DNA of 64,000 nt, taken from positions 1 through 64,000 of the forward strand of contig JABHXU010000008.1 in assembly GCA_018657065.1 (NCBI GenBank), written 5' to 3'. This DNA comes from an archaeon (GTDB lineage: Archaea; Nanobdellota; Nanobdellia; Woesearchaeales; GW2011-AR15). Below the pieces are notes generated by a model. That model worked only from the letters and a program-made list of their open reading frames with translations, did not search any database and was not told the origin of the DNA. The translations under genes were made by a program, and so were the position numbers. The stretch's first letter is position 1. Each line of letters opens with the position of its first letter. Below are positions 8,745 through 19,100 of this stretch, one piece after another.

Positions 8745-10520
8745 ATGCAACAAATTGCCACTTTAGATGACAAAATTCTTTCCATTAGAGCTACAGACAG
8801 TACTGCAAATCCAATTAACGAAGCTATTAATGCATTTGGACATGCTCTAAAACGAGCTGGTCTCTACTCCAGATTTAATAGAAGAGTTCCATCAAGAAAA
8901 ACTGGAGGATTTAAATTTGCTGAAGTTATGGCTTCTGAAAATTATGGATTAAATTTTCCAGCTGGCTTAGATGTTTTTATTGCTCTTGACCCAGAATCCA
9001 TGTCTGAAAATTTAGAATATTATACATCTAGATTTGATAATGGAAACACCTTAGTAATTTTAGATGATAAAAGATTATTAGATCCAGCTTTTGATCCAGT
9101 AAAAGAATATTTATCTGATTTTCAGTTAGATAACACCACATTTCAATTTATGCATCTTCCATTAAGTAAACTTTCTGATGGAGACAAAAATTTAATTAAT
9201 ACTGCTATAGGATATTTAGGTCAACAACTAGATGTTCCACTAGATATTCTTAATGATGTTTTTGCACAATCTTTTAGTGGTTTAAAACCTCCATTATTAA
9301 AAAAATTAAAAAATTCACTTGCTGCAGGATATAATCTTGAACAGGAAATTGAAAAATTTGATCTACCTAAGTTTGAATTTAATGATTTATCTGAATATGG
9401 ATATATGCACGCCAATCAAGTTCTTGCTGAAGCTTTGCTTGAATTAGGTGTTAATTTTACAGCTGCTTATCCAATTACACCAGCTACTAGTATTATAGAA
9501 GTTATGAAAAATGAATTATGGGCAAGATATGGACCTGGTTCTTTCGTTCAAGCTATGGATGAAAGATCTGCTCTTGCAATTGCAATTGGAAGAGTATGGG
9601 GAGGCATTCAAAAAGGAACTGAAAGAGTTGCAGTTGTTACTTCAGATCCTGGAATCTCTTTAATGAGTGAAAATCTTGGTGTAGCTTATGATTTACCAAT
9701 GTTAATTGTAAACGTAATGAGAGGTGGATATGTTAGTACTGGTGATCCTACTGGTGTTAAACAAGGTGCTCTTAGACAAGCAAAATCTCCAACTCATGGT
9801 GACGCATTATTTCCAGTAATTGCTCCTAGAACTGTTGACGAAATGTATAGTGCTGCTGCAAACGCATATAATATTATTGAAGAATTATGTATGCCAGTTA
9901 TGTTTTTAAGTGATGGTGGAATGTCAGTAAGAAACGAAACTATTCATTTAGATAGTTTAACTGAAGGATTAAAAATTCCTGAAATAAAGGCACATCCTGA
10001 CAGAACTGTCTTAACTGGATTATCTTCTAAACCTGATGGACGCCCAATAAAAGGATATCATCATGAAGATGCATTGGCTGAAGCAAAAAGATATAATGAT
10101 AGAATTCAAAAATTAAGAGATGATGACTTGTTAATTAATAAAAGAGAAGATTTAGATTTTTATGCTCCTGAAGGAAAAGACAAAAAAGATATTGCTGTCT
10201 TAGCTTGGGGTTCAACTTGGTACGCTGCTAGAGAAGCTGTTGAAATTCTTGGAAGGCAAGGATATAATGCTCATCTAATTTCAACTCAACAAGTATTCCC
10301 ATTACAAGATAGTCTAATTGATCAATTAGCTGAATATAATCATGTTATTTTACCTGAGCTAAACTTTACAGGACAATTAGCTGAAATATTGAAAACTGAA
10401 TGTGACTCAAGAATGGATATTAATAACATCTATTCAATTGATCCTCAATCCAATGAAATGTTTATTCCAGACGAAATAGTTGCTGAAGTAAAAGAAATAT
10501 ATAAAGGTGCAAAAAAATGA
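8745..10520 (+). CDS. 2-oxoacid:ferredoxin oxidoreductase, gamma-alpha fusion subunit
   Basis: Gamma-like N-terminus, then GVNFTAAYPITPATSIIE..VQAMDERSALAIAIG. Confidence 0.88.
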   Translation: MQQIATLDDKILSIRATDSTANPINEAINAFGHALKRAGLYSRFNRRVPSRKTGGFKFAEVMASENYGLNFPAGLDVFIALDPESMSENLEYYTSRFDNGNTLVILDDKRLLDPAFDPVKEYLSDFQLDNTTFQFMHLPLSKLSDGDKNLINTAIGYLGQQLDVPLDILNDVFAQSFSGLKPPLLKKLKNSLAAGYNLEQEIEKFDLPKFEFNDLSEYGYMHANQVLAEALLELGVNFTAAYPITPATSIIEVMKNELWARYGPGSFVQAMDERSALAIAIGRVWGGIQKGTERVAVVTSDPGISLMSENLGVAYDLPMLIVNVMRGGYVSTGDPTGVKQGALRQAKSPTHGDALFPVIAPRTVDEMYSAAANAYNIIEELCMPVMFLSDGGMSVRNETIHLDSLTEGLKIPEIKAHPDRTVLTGLSSKPDGRPIKGYHHEDALAEAKRYNDRIQKLRDDDLLINKREDLDFYAPEGKDKKDIAVLAWGSTWYAAREAVEILGRQGYNAHLISTQQVFPLQDSLIDQLAEYNHVILPELNFTGQLAEILKTECDSRMDINNIYSIDPQSNEMFIPDEIVAEVKEIYKGAKK

Positions 10521-11710
10521 CATCAATTGATGAAATTACAGCAGACAGAATACGAAGTGATAATTTAGCTTCAATTGTTGCAATGGGACCTCAAGCAGCA
10601 AACATACCATTTTCATTAAAAAAATTTCCAGAAATTTGGGATAGAAATGATCCAAAATTAAAAGAATTTAAAAGACCACCTGTTGAAAACATTTGGTGTG
10701 GTCTTGGATGTCAATATTATAATATTATGGATGCTATTTATATGGCAGCTTTAGCACTTGATTTAACTCCTGATGATGTAGAAATTGTAGGAGGAATTGG
10801 ATGTGCCGGAAGAAGTCCCTTACATGCTGATGTCGCTCAAACTGCAAATGTAACTCATGGACAAGGAGACGCTGTAGCAGCAGGAGTTGCATTAAGTTCA
10901 AATAAATTAACAATTTCAATTGGTGGTGACGGTGATAAATTAAATATTGGACTTGCATATGTTGTAGATGCAGGCGCTAGAAATATAAGATTTGTAAATT
11001 TAATTTTTGATAATAATGTATTTGCATTAACAAGTTTACAACCTCCCAGAGGGGCACAAAGTCATGAAAAAGGAATGCTAAAATTAGGAGACTCTAATGC
11101 TACACCAGATCCTGACTTCAAAATGAATGCAGCTGAAGTAGGATATTTAGGTAAAACAGGTTTTATAGCCAGAGGTTTTGGTGGAAATGTTCAAGAATTA
11201 GCTTATATGTTGTCACAAGCATTTATGTATGAAGGAAATTCACTTATTCATATATTAAGTAATTGTGTAAAAGGTAAAAATTTAAAAGATAATGTTGCAT
11301 TCAAAAATAAAGAATGGGTAAGTCCATATCACGATGTATTTGATGGAAATGCGTTACATAGTTTGACAGCTGAACCAGATAAATTATATGGTGGAATTCT
11401 TCACTTTAGGTCTGATAATCCAATGCCATATAATATTGAACCTGAAGGTTTCACACATTCTGAATTCCATAATGGAAAATTAAGAGATGTAAAATATGAT
11501 GTTCATGAAATTCCAATCCAAGAAGGATGGGAATTTAAAAAAGGAGTTTTACAACCTGAAGACACAAAACACATAACAAAATATGTAAGATCTGGTGCAG
11601 ATATTCATGATGGAAGAATAAGGCGAAGAAATTTAAAAGAATGGCAAGCTGAACACATAAAAAGTTTAGAACCTCAAACTGGTAGAGAAAGACTTCAAAA
11701 ATATGTATAA
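10517..11710 (+). CDS. 2-oxoacid:ferredoxin oxidoreductase, beta subunit (TPP-binding)
   Basis: IGCAGRSPLHADVAQTANVTHGQGDAVAAGVAL..IGGDGDKLNIG. Confidence 0.88.
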   Translation: MTSIDEITADRIRSDNLASIVAMGPQAANIPFSLKKFPEIWDRNDPKLKEFKRPPVENIWCGLGCQYYNIMDAIYMAALALDLTPDDVEIVGGIGCAGRSPLHADVAQTANVTHGQGDAVAAGVALSSNKLTISIGGDGDKLNIGLAYVVDAGARNIRFVNLIFDNNVFALTSLQPPRGAQSHEKGMLKLGDSNATPDPDFKMNAAEVGYLGKTGFIARGFGGNVQELAYMLSQAFMYEGNSLIHILSNCVKGKNLKDNVAFKNKEWVSPYHDVFDGNALHSLTAEPDKLYGGILHFRSDNPMPYNIEPEGFTHSEFHNGKLRDVKYDVHEIPIQEGWEFKKGVLQPEDTKHITKYVRSGADIHDGRIRRRNLKEWQAEHIKSLEPQTGRERLQKYV

Positions 11711-11730
11711 TTTGTTTTATTCAAATTTAT

Positions 11731-12300
11731 TCATCCAATACTTAGTTTTGTTATCTCAACAACATCATCAAACAATTTCTCAAACTTAGTAAATCCAGCA
11801 CTTTCATTTAAATGCCCACCATTTTCAATAAGAACTAATTCTGAATCTAATTTATCAGTCATTAATTTTGCGTTTTTAAGTGGAATATAAGGATCATTAT
11901 CTCCTATATAAGCATAAAACTTTTCACAGTTTTTTTTGATTTTTATCCAATCAAATTCTTTTCTAACAAAACTTTCATTAATTGAATCAAAAGTTGGATT
12001 TCCTAGTGTTCCTAAAGCTGGTGAAGCAAAAAAACATGCTTTTACTGGTTTATCAATTTTCTCTAAAACAGATAAAATAAATGCAGGACCTAAACTATGT
12101 CCAATAAAAACTGTATTTTCATCAACAAGATGTATATATTCATCAAAAACCTTCATCCAATTTTCTAATGTTTGACCTTTTGGTGTAGGAAATTTGGGAA
12201 CATAAACTGTGTGACCAAGTTTTTCTAACTTATTTTTTAACCAAGGAAACCAATTTTCCTCTGAATGTCCATATGCTCCATGTATTAAAAAAAAGTTCAT
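11731..12300 (-). CDS. Alpha/beta hydrolase (RBBP9/YdeN-like)
   Basis: FIGHSLGPAFIL nucleophile motif; LIHGAYGHSEENW. Confidence 0.8.
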   Translation of the reverse strand: MNFFLIHGAYGHSEENWFPWLKNKLEKLGHTVYVPKFPTPKGQTLENWMKVFDEYIHLVDENTVFIGHSLGPAFILSVLEKIDKPVKACFFASPALGTLGNPTFDSINESFVRKEFDWIKIKKNCEKFYAYIGDNDPYIPLKNAKLMTDKLDSELVLIENGGHLNESAGFTKFEKLFDDVVEITKLSIG

Positions 12301-13079
12301 GCCATCTCCACCAATAACTTAGCAGCTGTTGTAATAGTCAGTTCACTTATGTCTTTACTTGGATTAACTTCAACTAAGTCCCAAAGCTCAATATTCTTTA
12401 AATTTTTTAACCTTTGAATAAAATATATCAATTGTCTTGTAGTTAGTCCCCCTGGCTCAATATAACCGGTTCCTGGAGCAAAACTTGGATCTAGCACGTC
12501 AATATCAATTGAAACATAAACTGCGTCAAAAGTCCTTGCTACTGCCGTAAATGCATCAGCAACATCATGTAACCCATCTCTAGTGATTTCTCGCATATCA
12601 AAAAGCTTTAATTTGCTTTTTTTTGCATATTCTATTTCATTACTATGAAAATTTCTTAGACCAATATGTGCAACATTTTCAGGTTTTAGATGTTTTTCTT
12701 CGATTAGTACTCTTAAAAAATCCTCGTGAGTAGGAGGACTAAAATTATTTTCGCAATCTAAATGTGCATCAAAAATAATTAAACCAGGATTTTTATGTTT
12801 TTTAGAAAATTCTTTAAAACTTGAATAAGTAAGTGAATGATCTCCTCCAATAATTATTGCTGGAATATCTAATTCTTGAATTTTTTTTGAAATTGCTAAA
12901 TTACTTTTTTCAATATTTAAATTATCTATTTTAACTTCATCAACTGAAAAAAAAGGTAAGACTCCATTTTCTTTTAAATAAAAATTCTCAATTTTAGAAT
13001 GAATAACGTCAGGTCCTTTTTCAATTCCTTTTTTTTTTGATAATGCTCCAGCATTTAATGGAATTTTAATTAATTTCAT
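12297..13079 (-). CDS. Ureohydrolase (agmatinase/arginase family)
   Basis: IGGDHSL, FDAHLDCE, SIDIDVLDPSFAPGTG metal-binding motifs. Confidence 0.85.
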   Translation of the reverse strand: MKLIKIPLNAGALSKKKGIEKGPDVIHSKIENFYLKENGVLPFFSVDEVKIDNLNIEKSNLAISKKIQELDIPAIIIGGDHSLTYSSFKEFSKKHKNPGLIIFDAHLDCENNFSPPTHEDFLRVLIEEKHLKPENVAHIGLRNFHSNEIEYAKKSKLKLFDMREITRDGLHDVADAFTAVARTFDAVYVSIDIDVLDPSFAPGTGYIEPGGLTTRQLIYFIQRLKNLKNIELWDLVEVNPSKDISELTITTAAKLLVEMA

Positions 13080-13080
13080 C

Positions 13081-13602
13081 TTAAATTGGACTTATATTTA
13101 CTGCAATTAAAATTGCAATAACTATAACTAATACCATCATAATAACTGGTAACCATCTTAATTTTGAGGCTTGATAATAAATATCTTTTAATTTTTTAAT
13201 AATATCAGACTTTGTAACATATCCAACCACTTTACCATCATGCATTATAGGAAATTTACTTACCTTTCGACTTTTCATCAATGCTGATGTTGCTCTTATA
13301 CTAGTATTTGGTTTAATTGTTATAACTCCAGTACTCATGATTTGCTCTAATTTGACTTTTTTAGGATCTTTGTTTTTTGAATAAACTTTTCTAATTAGAT
13401 CTCCATCACTAATAATTCCAATTGGTATTCCTTTGTCATCGACAATTAAAATACTTGAAATATTTTTTTTAGCCATCATATCTACAGCTTTTTTTACTGT
13501 ATCATCATGTTTCATTGTTACTGGGTTTTTAGACATGATCTCTGAAACAGGGATCTCTCTAATCATTTTATCAATATCTTTGAAAATGTGAATTTTTGCC
13601 AT
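13081..13602 (-). CDS. CBS domain protein with C-terminal TM segment
   Basis: Paired CBS motifs; C-terminal VIMMVLVIVIAILIAV. Confidence 0.85.
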   Translation of the reverse strand: MAKIHIFKDIDKMIREIPVSEIMSKNPVTMKHDDTVKKAVDMMAKKNISSILIVDDKGIPIGIISDGDLIRKVYSKNKDPKKVKLEQIMSTGVITIKPNTSIRATSALMKSRKVSKFPIMHDGKVVGYVTKSDIIKKLKDIYYQASKLRWLPVIMMVLVIVIAILIAVNISPI

Positions 13603-13627
13603 TTTTTTATCTCTCCTACTTTATTCC

Positions 13628-14182
13628 TTATACTAAAGGTTGAACTAATATATAAATAATATTCAAAAGCTGCATTGTAATTATAACACTAAATATACTG
13701 TCTCCATATGCATGTACTAAATTTTCTAATTTATCTGAACTAATAAATGAAAAAATAAAATAACTTAAATTTGATGATATTAAAAATGAAATCATAAATG
13801 CAGGAACAAACTTAAATCCAATCATTGCAAATATTGCACCCAAAATTCCTGAAAAACCCATTAAAAGAGATTTAGTTATTGTTGTAAGCTTTACTAAACC
13901 AATGTAAATATATCCAGCTAATCCAGTTATAAAACCAAATGCAAACCCTAATTTCCAACCCCATATATATCCAAAGAATACTGCTGAAGCACTTATGGTT
14001 TCAATACTAATATGAGGAACAACTTTACTAAATCTTAGAGATAAAAGTCCCATAACAAGCATAAAACCAAACAACACAATAATTAATATGTATTCGTGGA
14101 ATACTATTAACAATATCAGAATCAAAAGAATATATTTCAGATTTTTTTTTAATAATTCTATTATATCAGTCTTATTTGCCAT
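13628..14182 (-). CDS. Multi-TM membrane protein (paralog of 40004-40564)
   Basis: VPHISIETISASAVFFGYIWGWKLGFAFGFITG matches VPHISIETVSASAILFGYVWGWKIGLIFGFGAG. Confidence 0.7.
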   Translation of the reverse strand: MANKTDIIELLKKNLKYILLILILLIVFHEYILIIVLFGFMLVMGLLSLRFSKVVPHISIETISASAVFFGYIWGWKLGFAFGFITGLAGYIYIGLVKLTTITKSLLMGFSGILGAIFAMIGFKFVPAFMISFLISSNLSYFIFSFISSDKLENLVHAYGDSIFSVIITMQLLNIIYILVQPLV

Positions 14183-14312
14183 TATCTGGAATTTAAAAGA
14201 CTAGAAAGTTTTTTTAAATACTTTTTGGTATTATACTAACAAAATCTTTAAATAATCCCTGATCTTTAAAATTTGGATAACCTTTAAATACTTGGGGTTT
14301 TTGCTTTCTTCT

Positions 14313-14480
14313 ATGCAAAAGTTAAAGTCATTTATAATTGAATGTAAAAGAGTACTTAAGGTTACAAAAAAACCAACAGGTGAAGAATTTAAGACGATTA
14401 TCAAAGTTTCTTTACTTGGTGCATTATTATTTGGTGCAATAGGTTTTACAATCTTTATAATTAAGGAGTTATTGATTTAA
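14313..14480 (+). CDS. secE: Protein translocase subunit SecE/Sec61 gamma (ORF track start 14292)
   Basis: Small single-TM protein KLKSFIIECKRVLKVTKKPTGEEF directly upstream of spt5. Confidence 0.85.
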   Translation: MQKLKSFIIECKRVLKVTKKPTGEEFKTIIKVSLLGALLFGAIGFTIFIIKELLI

Positions 14481-14969
14481 ATGGCAGATGAAATGGACAC
14501 AAAATTATTTGCAATAAGAACAACTGCAAATAGAGAAGACCAAGTTATGGATTTTTTAACTAGTAATGCTCAAAAAAAAGCATTAGAAGTTTACACAGTT
14601 ATAAGACCTCATGGAATGAGAGGATACATCTTTGTAGAAGCAGCAACTAGATCTGATGCTGAACAAGCAGCATTTAATATTCCTTATGCAAGAGGAGTTT
14701 TATCTAAAGAAGTTGGATATACTGAAATTGAACACATGCTTGAACAAGTTAAAAAGGAAATAAATATCCAAAAGAATGATATAGCTGAGATTATCTCAGG
14801 ACCATTTAAAAGAGAAAAAGCAAAAATTACTAGAGTAGATAAAATTAAAGAAGAAGTTGTTGTTGAATTACTTCAAGCAGCTGTTCCTATTCCTATAACA
14901 GTTAAACTTGATGCTGTTAAAGTTATCAGAAGAGATACTGATGATTCTGAGATAGGAAATACTGAATAA
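14481..14969 (+). CDS. spt5: Transcription elongation factor Spt5/NusG
   Basis: KLFAIRTTANREDQVMDFL..RGYIFVEA; KOW-like C-terminus. Confidence 0.88.
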   Translation: MADEMDTKLFAIRTTANREDQVMDFLTSNAQKKALEVYTVIRPHGMRGYIFVEAATRSDAEQAAFNIPYARGVLSKEVGYTEIEHMLEQVKKEINIQKNDIAEIISGPFKREKAKITRVDKIKEEVVVELLQAAVPIPITVKLDAVKVIRRDTDDSEIGNTE

Positions 14970-15078
14970 TTTACCCTAATTTTATTTTTTTATTTCTTGT
15001 AACTATCGAGTGGATTATTATAAAACTAATTTGTAGACAATAATCTATCAGTAAGCTTTATAAATCACTAGGATTTTC

Positions 15079-15354
15079 TTGAGGAAGATGGTAGATAATT
15101 TAGGCGATATCAAAAAAAATTTGAAGACAGATAAATTAGTGTTAGGTACAGAGAGGACTGTTAAATTAATGAAACAAGGAAAACTAAGCAAAATATTTGC
15201 ATGTGCTAATACAGAAAAAAGTTCTTTTGAAGATTTAGAAAATTATTCTAAATTAGCAAGTGTCCAACTAGTTAAACTTGAAGTTCCTAATGACGAACTA
15301 GGAATTATTTGTAAAAAACCATTTCCAATCTCAGTAATTGGACTAAAAAAGTAA
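15079..15354 (+). CDS. rpl30e: Ribosomal protein L30e
   Basis: LVLGTERTVKLMKQGKLSKIFACANTE, in the S12/S7 neighbourhood. Confidence 0.88.
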   Translation: MRKMVDNLGDIKKNLKTDKLVLGTERTVKLMKQGKLSKIFACANTEKSSFEDLENYSKLASVQLVKLEVPNDELGIICKKPFPISVIGLKK

Positions 15355-15355
15355 T

Positions 15356-15772
15356 ATGTCAAGAATATATAACGCCGAAAGCCTAAAAATTATGACCTTG
15401 TTTGAAAAAATAACAAGGACAAGAATAAAAGATTATTTTATAGATGATAATAATCTTCAAACATTCGTTGTTGACGAAATTGTGCTTGGAAAAGCCATAG
15501 GAAAACAAGCAGTAAATGTTAAAAAACTTCAAAAACTCCTAAACTCAAAAATTAGGATCGTTGGATTTTCAAATAATCCAGAAAAATTCACAAAAAACTT
15601 AATATATCCACTAAAAGCTGAAATTGAGCTTAAGGAGAATATTATCCTAATCAAAAGCACCGACACAAAAACAAAAGCTTTTTTGATTGGAAGAAACCAA
15701 GTAAATTTAAAGAACAATTTAAAGATTTTAAAAAAATATTTCAAAAATATTGAGGATTTAAAGGTAATATAA
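15356..15772 (+). CDS. NusA-like KH domain transcription factor
   Basis: [31 protein letters not shown]; between L30e and S12. Confidence 0.85.
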   Translation: MSRIYNAESLKIMTLFEKITRTRIKDYFIDDNNLQTFVVDEIVLGKAIGKQAVNVKKLQKLLNSKIRIVGFSNNPEKFTKNLIYPLKAEIELKENIILIKSTDTKTKAFLIGRNQVNLKNNLKILKKYFKNIEDLKVI

Positions 15773-15773
15773 T

Positions 15774-16211
15774 ATGGGAAAAAAAGCTAACGGATTAAAT
15801 GCTGCTGTTAAACTAGTTAAGAGAAGAACAAAAGGTAATTGGCAAGATATCAAGTACAAAAGAAGAATTCTGGATCTAAAAAAGAAATCTGATCCTCTTG
15901 GTGGAGTATCACAAGCCAATGGTATTGTTATTGAAAAAACACAAATTGAGAGAAAACAGCCACATTCAGGTTTGATTAAATGTGTTAAAGTTCAATTAAT
16001 TAAAAATGGAAAGCAAGTCACAGCATTTTTGCCTGGTGACGGTGCAACAAAATTTGTAGATGAACACGACGAAGTCATGATTGAATGCATTGGTGGAGCT
16101 AAAGGGAGATCTAAAGGAGATATTCCAGGAGTTAGATGGTGTGTTATTAAAGTTAATGATCAGTCACTTACAGCATTATTACATGGAAAACTGGAGAAAG
16201 CTAGAAAATGA
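15774..16211 (+). CDS. rps12: Ribosomal protein S12
   Basis: [38 protein letters not shown]. Confidence 0.95.
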   Translation: MGKKANGLNAAVKLVKRRTKGNWQDIKYKRRILDLKKKSDPLGGVSQANGIVIEKTQIERKQPHSGLIKCVKVQLIKNGKQVTAFLPGDGATKFVDEHDEVMIECIGGAKGRSKGDIPGVRWCVIKVNDQSLTALLHGKLEKARK

Positions 16212-16807
16212 TAGAAATAAAAGTTTTTAACAGATGGTCAGTAGAAGGAATTAGTGTACATGACAAAGGATTAAAAAAATATATTTCTTTAAAACCTAAA
16301 ATGGTTCCTAAAACAGGAGCAAAGTACGCAGGTTCAAGATTTCATAAATCTAAAATATTTGTAGTTGAACGTTTAATCAATAGATTAATGGTTAGTGGCC
16401 ATAAATCTAAAAAGCATTTAATTTCATCAGGTAGAAATACTGGTAAAGCACATTCAGTATATGATATGGTTGAAAATGCATTTTTAAAAATTGAAAAAAC
16501 TTTAAACAAAAACCCAATTGAAGTTTTTGTACAAGCTATTGAAAATGCGGCACCTAGAGAAGAAATCATCACTATTGAATATGGTGGAGCTAGATATCCT
16601 AAAGCTGTTGAAGTAGCTCCTCAAAGAAGAATTGACATGGCACTTAAATACATGGTTCAAGGTATTTACCAAAAATCATTTAACAAAAAAAAGAGTGCAG
16701 TTGATAATATTGCTGATGAAATAATGCATGCATATAATCTTTCAACTAATTCAGTTGCAGTTGCTAAAAAATTAGAATTAGAAAGACAAGCTGATTCAAG
16801 TAGATAA
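16208..16807 (+). CDS. rps7: Ribosomal protein S7
   Basis: [55 protein letters not shown]. Confidence 0.95.
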   Translation: MIEIKVFNRWSVEGISVHDKGLKKYISLKPKMVPKTGAKYAGSRFHKSKIFVVERLINRLMVSGHKSKKHLISSGRNTGKAHSVYDMVENAFLKIEKTLNKNPIEVFVQAIENAAPREEIITIEYGGARYPKAVEVAPQRRIDMALKYMVQGIYQKSFNKKKSAVDNIADEIMHAYNLSTNSVAVAKKLELERQADSSR

Positions 16808-16834
16808 TTATAATTTTTCTTAATATTTTTTATA

Positions 16835-18055
16835 TTATCCTTCTATATTTGCTTTAAGTCCATATCCATTTAGAACTAATATTTTAAACACTATTGGACT
16901 AATTATTGTGGTTAACAATGCCATAAAGACTATTGCACCAAAAATATTATCCGAAACAATACCTTGTGACCTAGCAATTAATAAAGCAAACAATTCTGTA
17001 GCTCCTCTAGCATTAAGTCCCCACCCAATTAATATTCCTTCTTTTATTGATTCTTTACAAAAATAATTACCCAAAACAGCCCCAATTAATTTTCCAGATA
17101 TTGCAAGAACAGTTAAAACAATTCCAAACCAAATATTACTAAACAAAAGTTGGGTATTTATAGTTAAACCTATCCAAATAAAAATTAGTGGATGAAATAC
17201 ACTAAAATCAAAAATTTCTAATGCCTCGGTAATATTATGCTCTTCAAAATATAGCATATCATCAGTTAATTTGTCTTTGAGCAAAATTCCTGCTAATAAT
17301 GCTCCAATTATTGCGCTAAAATTAAGAATTTCAGATGCTCCTGCCATAACTAGTAATATAACCATAGAAACTGTAAAATATTCAAATTTTGAGCCTTTCT
17401 TACCTACTAAATTAAGTAACCATTCAATAATATAAAATCTCATTAAAAGAGTTATGAGCAAAAACAAAAATAATTCAAATAAAAAACTATAAACTGTAAA
17501 TTTCATTGTTTGGGCTCTAATAAATAAACCTAGTATTGCTATAGCAAAAATTTCAAAAACATCACCAATAATTCCTGCTTCAATAATCAATTGTCCAATT
17601 CGTTTATGAAGTAAATTTAATTCATCCAAAATACTTATAGCAACTTCTTCAGCAGTTATAGCTAAAGCAATTCCTACAAAAATTGATTCAATCCAATTTT
17701 TTGTAATTAAAAAGGTAGCAAAACATCCAAGAAAAAAAGGTACATGTCCTGCATTTAAAGCCATAATTGACGAATTTCTAGATAAATCTTTCATATATCT
17801 AAAATCTACACCAAGCCCAACAAAAAATAATACAATTATAATACCAAAATTAGCAAAAATTGAAATAATATTTACAAATGAAGGAATAAAATCCAAATAT
17901 GAAATAAAACCAATATTAATTATTAAACCTATAAAAAGCGGTGCTATCATCTTTGGAAGCTGTAATTTCTTCGCTGCAACATTTAAAAAAAAAGTAGAAA
18001 CCAAACAGATTCCTATACTTAATATAATCTGTGCTTCAAAACTAAAATTCACCAT
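16835..18055 (-). CDS. Cation/proton antiporter (CPA2/KefB-like)
   Basis: Multi-TM, GLGVDFRYM, LNARGATELFALLIA. Confidence 0.85.
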   Translation of the reverse strand: MVNFSFEAQIILSIGICLVSTFFLNVAAKKLQLPKMIAPLFIGLIINIGFISYLDFIPSFVNIISIFANFGIIIVLFFVGLGVDFRYMKDLSRNSSIMALNAGHVPFFLGCFATFLITKNWIESIFVGIALAITAEEVAISILDELNLLHKRIGQLIIEAGIIGDVFEIFAIAILGLFIRAQTMKFTVYSFLFELFLFLLITLLMRFYIIEWLLNLVGKKGSKFEYFTVSMVILLVMAGASEILNFSAIIGALLAGILLKDKLTDDMLYFEEHNITEALEIFDFSVFHPLIFIWIGLTINTQLLFSNIWFGIVLTVLAISGKLIGAVLGNYFCKESIKEGILIGWGLNARGATELFALLIARSQGIVSDNIFGAIVFMALLTTIISPIVFKILVLNGYGLKANIEG

Positions 18056-18109
18056 CTTTTGAATTTTTATGAGTGGTTTTTGTATTTAAAATGTGTGGTT
18101 AAATTATAT

Positions 18110-18238
18110 CTAGAAACAGCCAAAAACACTTCCACATTTTTTACATTTATAACAATAAAATTCTTCATGTGAACAACATTCATCACATTTACATTTTGGA
18201 CAACTTATTTTTAAAAAAGTAATTTCTTGCATCATCAT
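18110..18238 (-). CDS. Cys-rich micro-ORF, MMMQEITFLKISCPKCKCDECCSHEEFYCYKCKKCGSVFGCF
   Basis: 42 aa with nine Cys in CxxC-type pairs; AAGGGA upstream; below the ORF track cutoff. Confidence 0.55.
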   Translation of the reverse strand: MMMQEITFLKISCPKCKCDECCSHEEFYCYKCKKCGSVFGCF

Positions 18239-18342
18239 TCCCTTTGTTCAAACCAAATAAAAAAATCATCATCCTCTTTTTTTTTAATTTTTTCATACAT
18301 AAATCCATTAACATATCCTTTTGATATCACCTTACTCTTCAC
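18235..18342 (-). CDS. Micro-ORF, VKSKVISKGYVNGFMYEKIKKKEDDDFFIWFEQRE
   Basis: GTG start; stop TGA overlaps the ATG run of the Cys-rich ORF (GAATGATGATG). Confidence 0.4.
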   Translation of the reverse strand: MKSKVISKGYVNGFMYEKIKKKEDDDFFIWFEQRE

Positions 18343-18348
18343 CCTTTT

Positions 18349-18447
18349 TTATGCATATGGATCCATTAGAGTTTCTTGCATGTATTGAACAACCATTGGT
18401 CTACCATTGTCGTATAGTGTGTATGTCATTAAATTTCCTTTTGTCAT
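18349..18447 (-). CDS. Micro-ORF, MTKGNLMTYTLYDNGRPMVVQYMQETLMDPYA
   Basis: 32 aa; AAAGGTGA Shine-Dalgarno-like sequence before ATG. Confidence 0.45.
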   Translation of the reverse strand: MTKGNLMTYTLYDNGRPMVVQYMQETLMDPYA

Positions 18448-18536
18448 GTATAATCACCTTTAATTTTATAGAATTAGATATATGACTAATGAATATGAAT
18501 CTTTCACAATAACAATAATTAAAATAATTATAATAA

Positions 18537-19100
18537 TTATAATTTCATAATGTGAACAATAAAATCCCCAAATGAGAGATAAATAAACACCCAAAACACA
18601 AAATTAAATATTCTTCTTGGAATTTGATGCACAGCTTTCATTGTACCTACATAATACATCTCAAAGGTCATTTGAATCATGTACCTAACCAATAAAAATC
18701 CAATACCTACAAATTTTATTGGAAGATTTGAAAAAAACGACACAAAATATCCTAAAAAATATAATAAAAATTGTGAAAACAAAATTCTTACTCCTACTCT
18801 AGCTGAAAAGAGTATACTTATCCACGAAGAGGAAACTACAATAATGGCCTCTGCAGGTCCATATACATATCCGGCCATTGTTGTAGCAAAAGATATGACT
18901 TCTATTGGTAGTTTTATACCTGTCCAACGTCTAAAATTTAAAACAATAAAATTCAAAATAATGTATAATACAACAAAAAAAAACTTCTTAAAAAAAAAAA
19001 TTGATAAGAAAATCAATAGTAAGTACACAATAACTTGTTTATTAACATACTTTATTTGTTTTTTTTTCTTACGCATATAAACCACCCATTGTCTGAGCAA
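18537..19100 (-). CDS. Multi-TM membrane protein, distantly like 13628 and 40004 proteins
   Basis: KLPIEVISFATTMAGYVYGPAEAIIVVSSSWI hydrophobic pattern. Confidence 0.6.
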   Translation of the reverse strand: MLRQWVVYMRKKKKQIKYVNKQVIVYLLLIFLSIFFFKKFFFVVLYIILNFIVLNFRRWTGIKLPIEVISFATTMAGYVYGPAEAIIVVSSSWISILFSARVGVRILFSQFLLYFLGYFVSFFSNLPIKFVGIGFLLVRYMIQMTFEMYYVGTMKAVHQIPRRIFNFVFWVFIYLSFGDFIVHIMKL

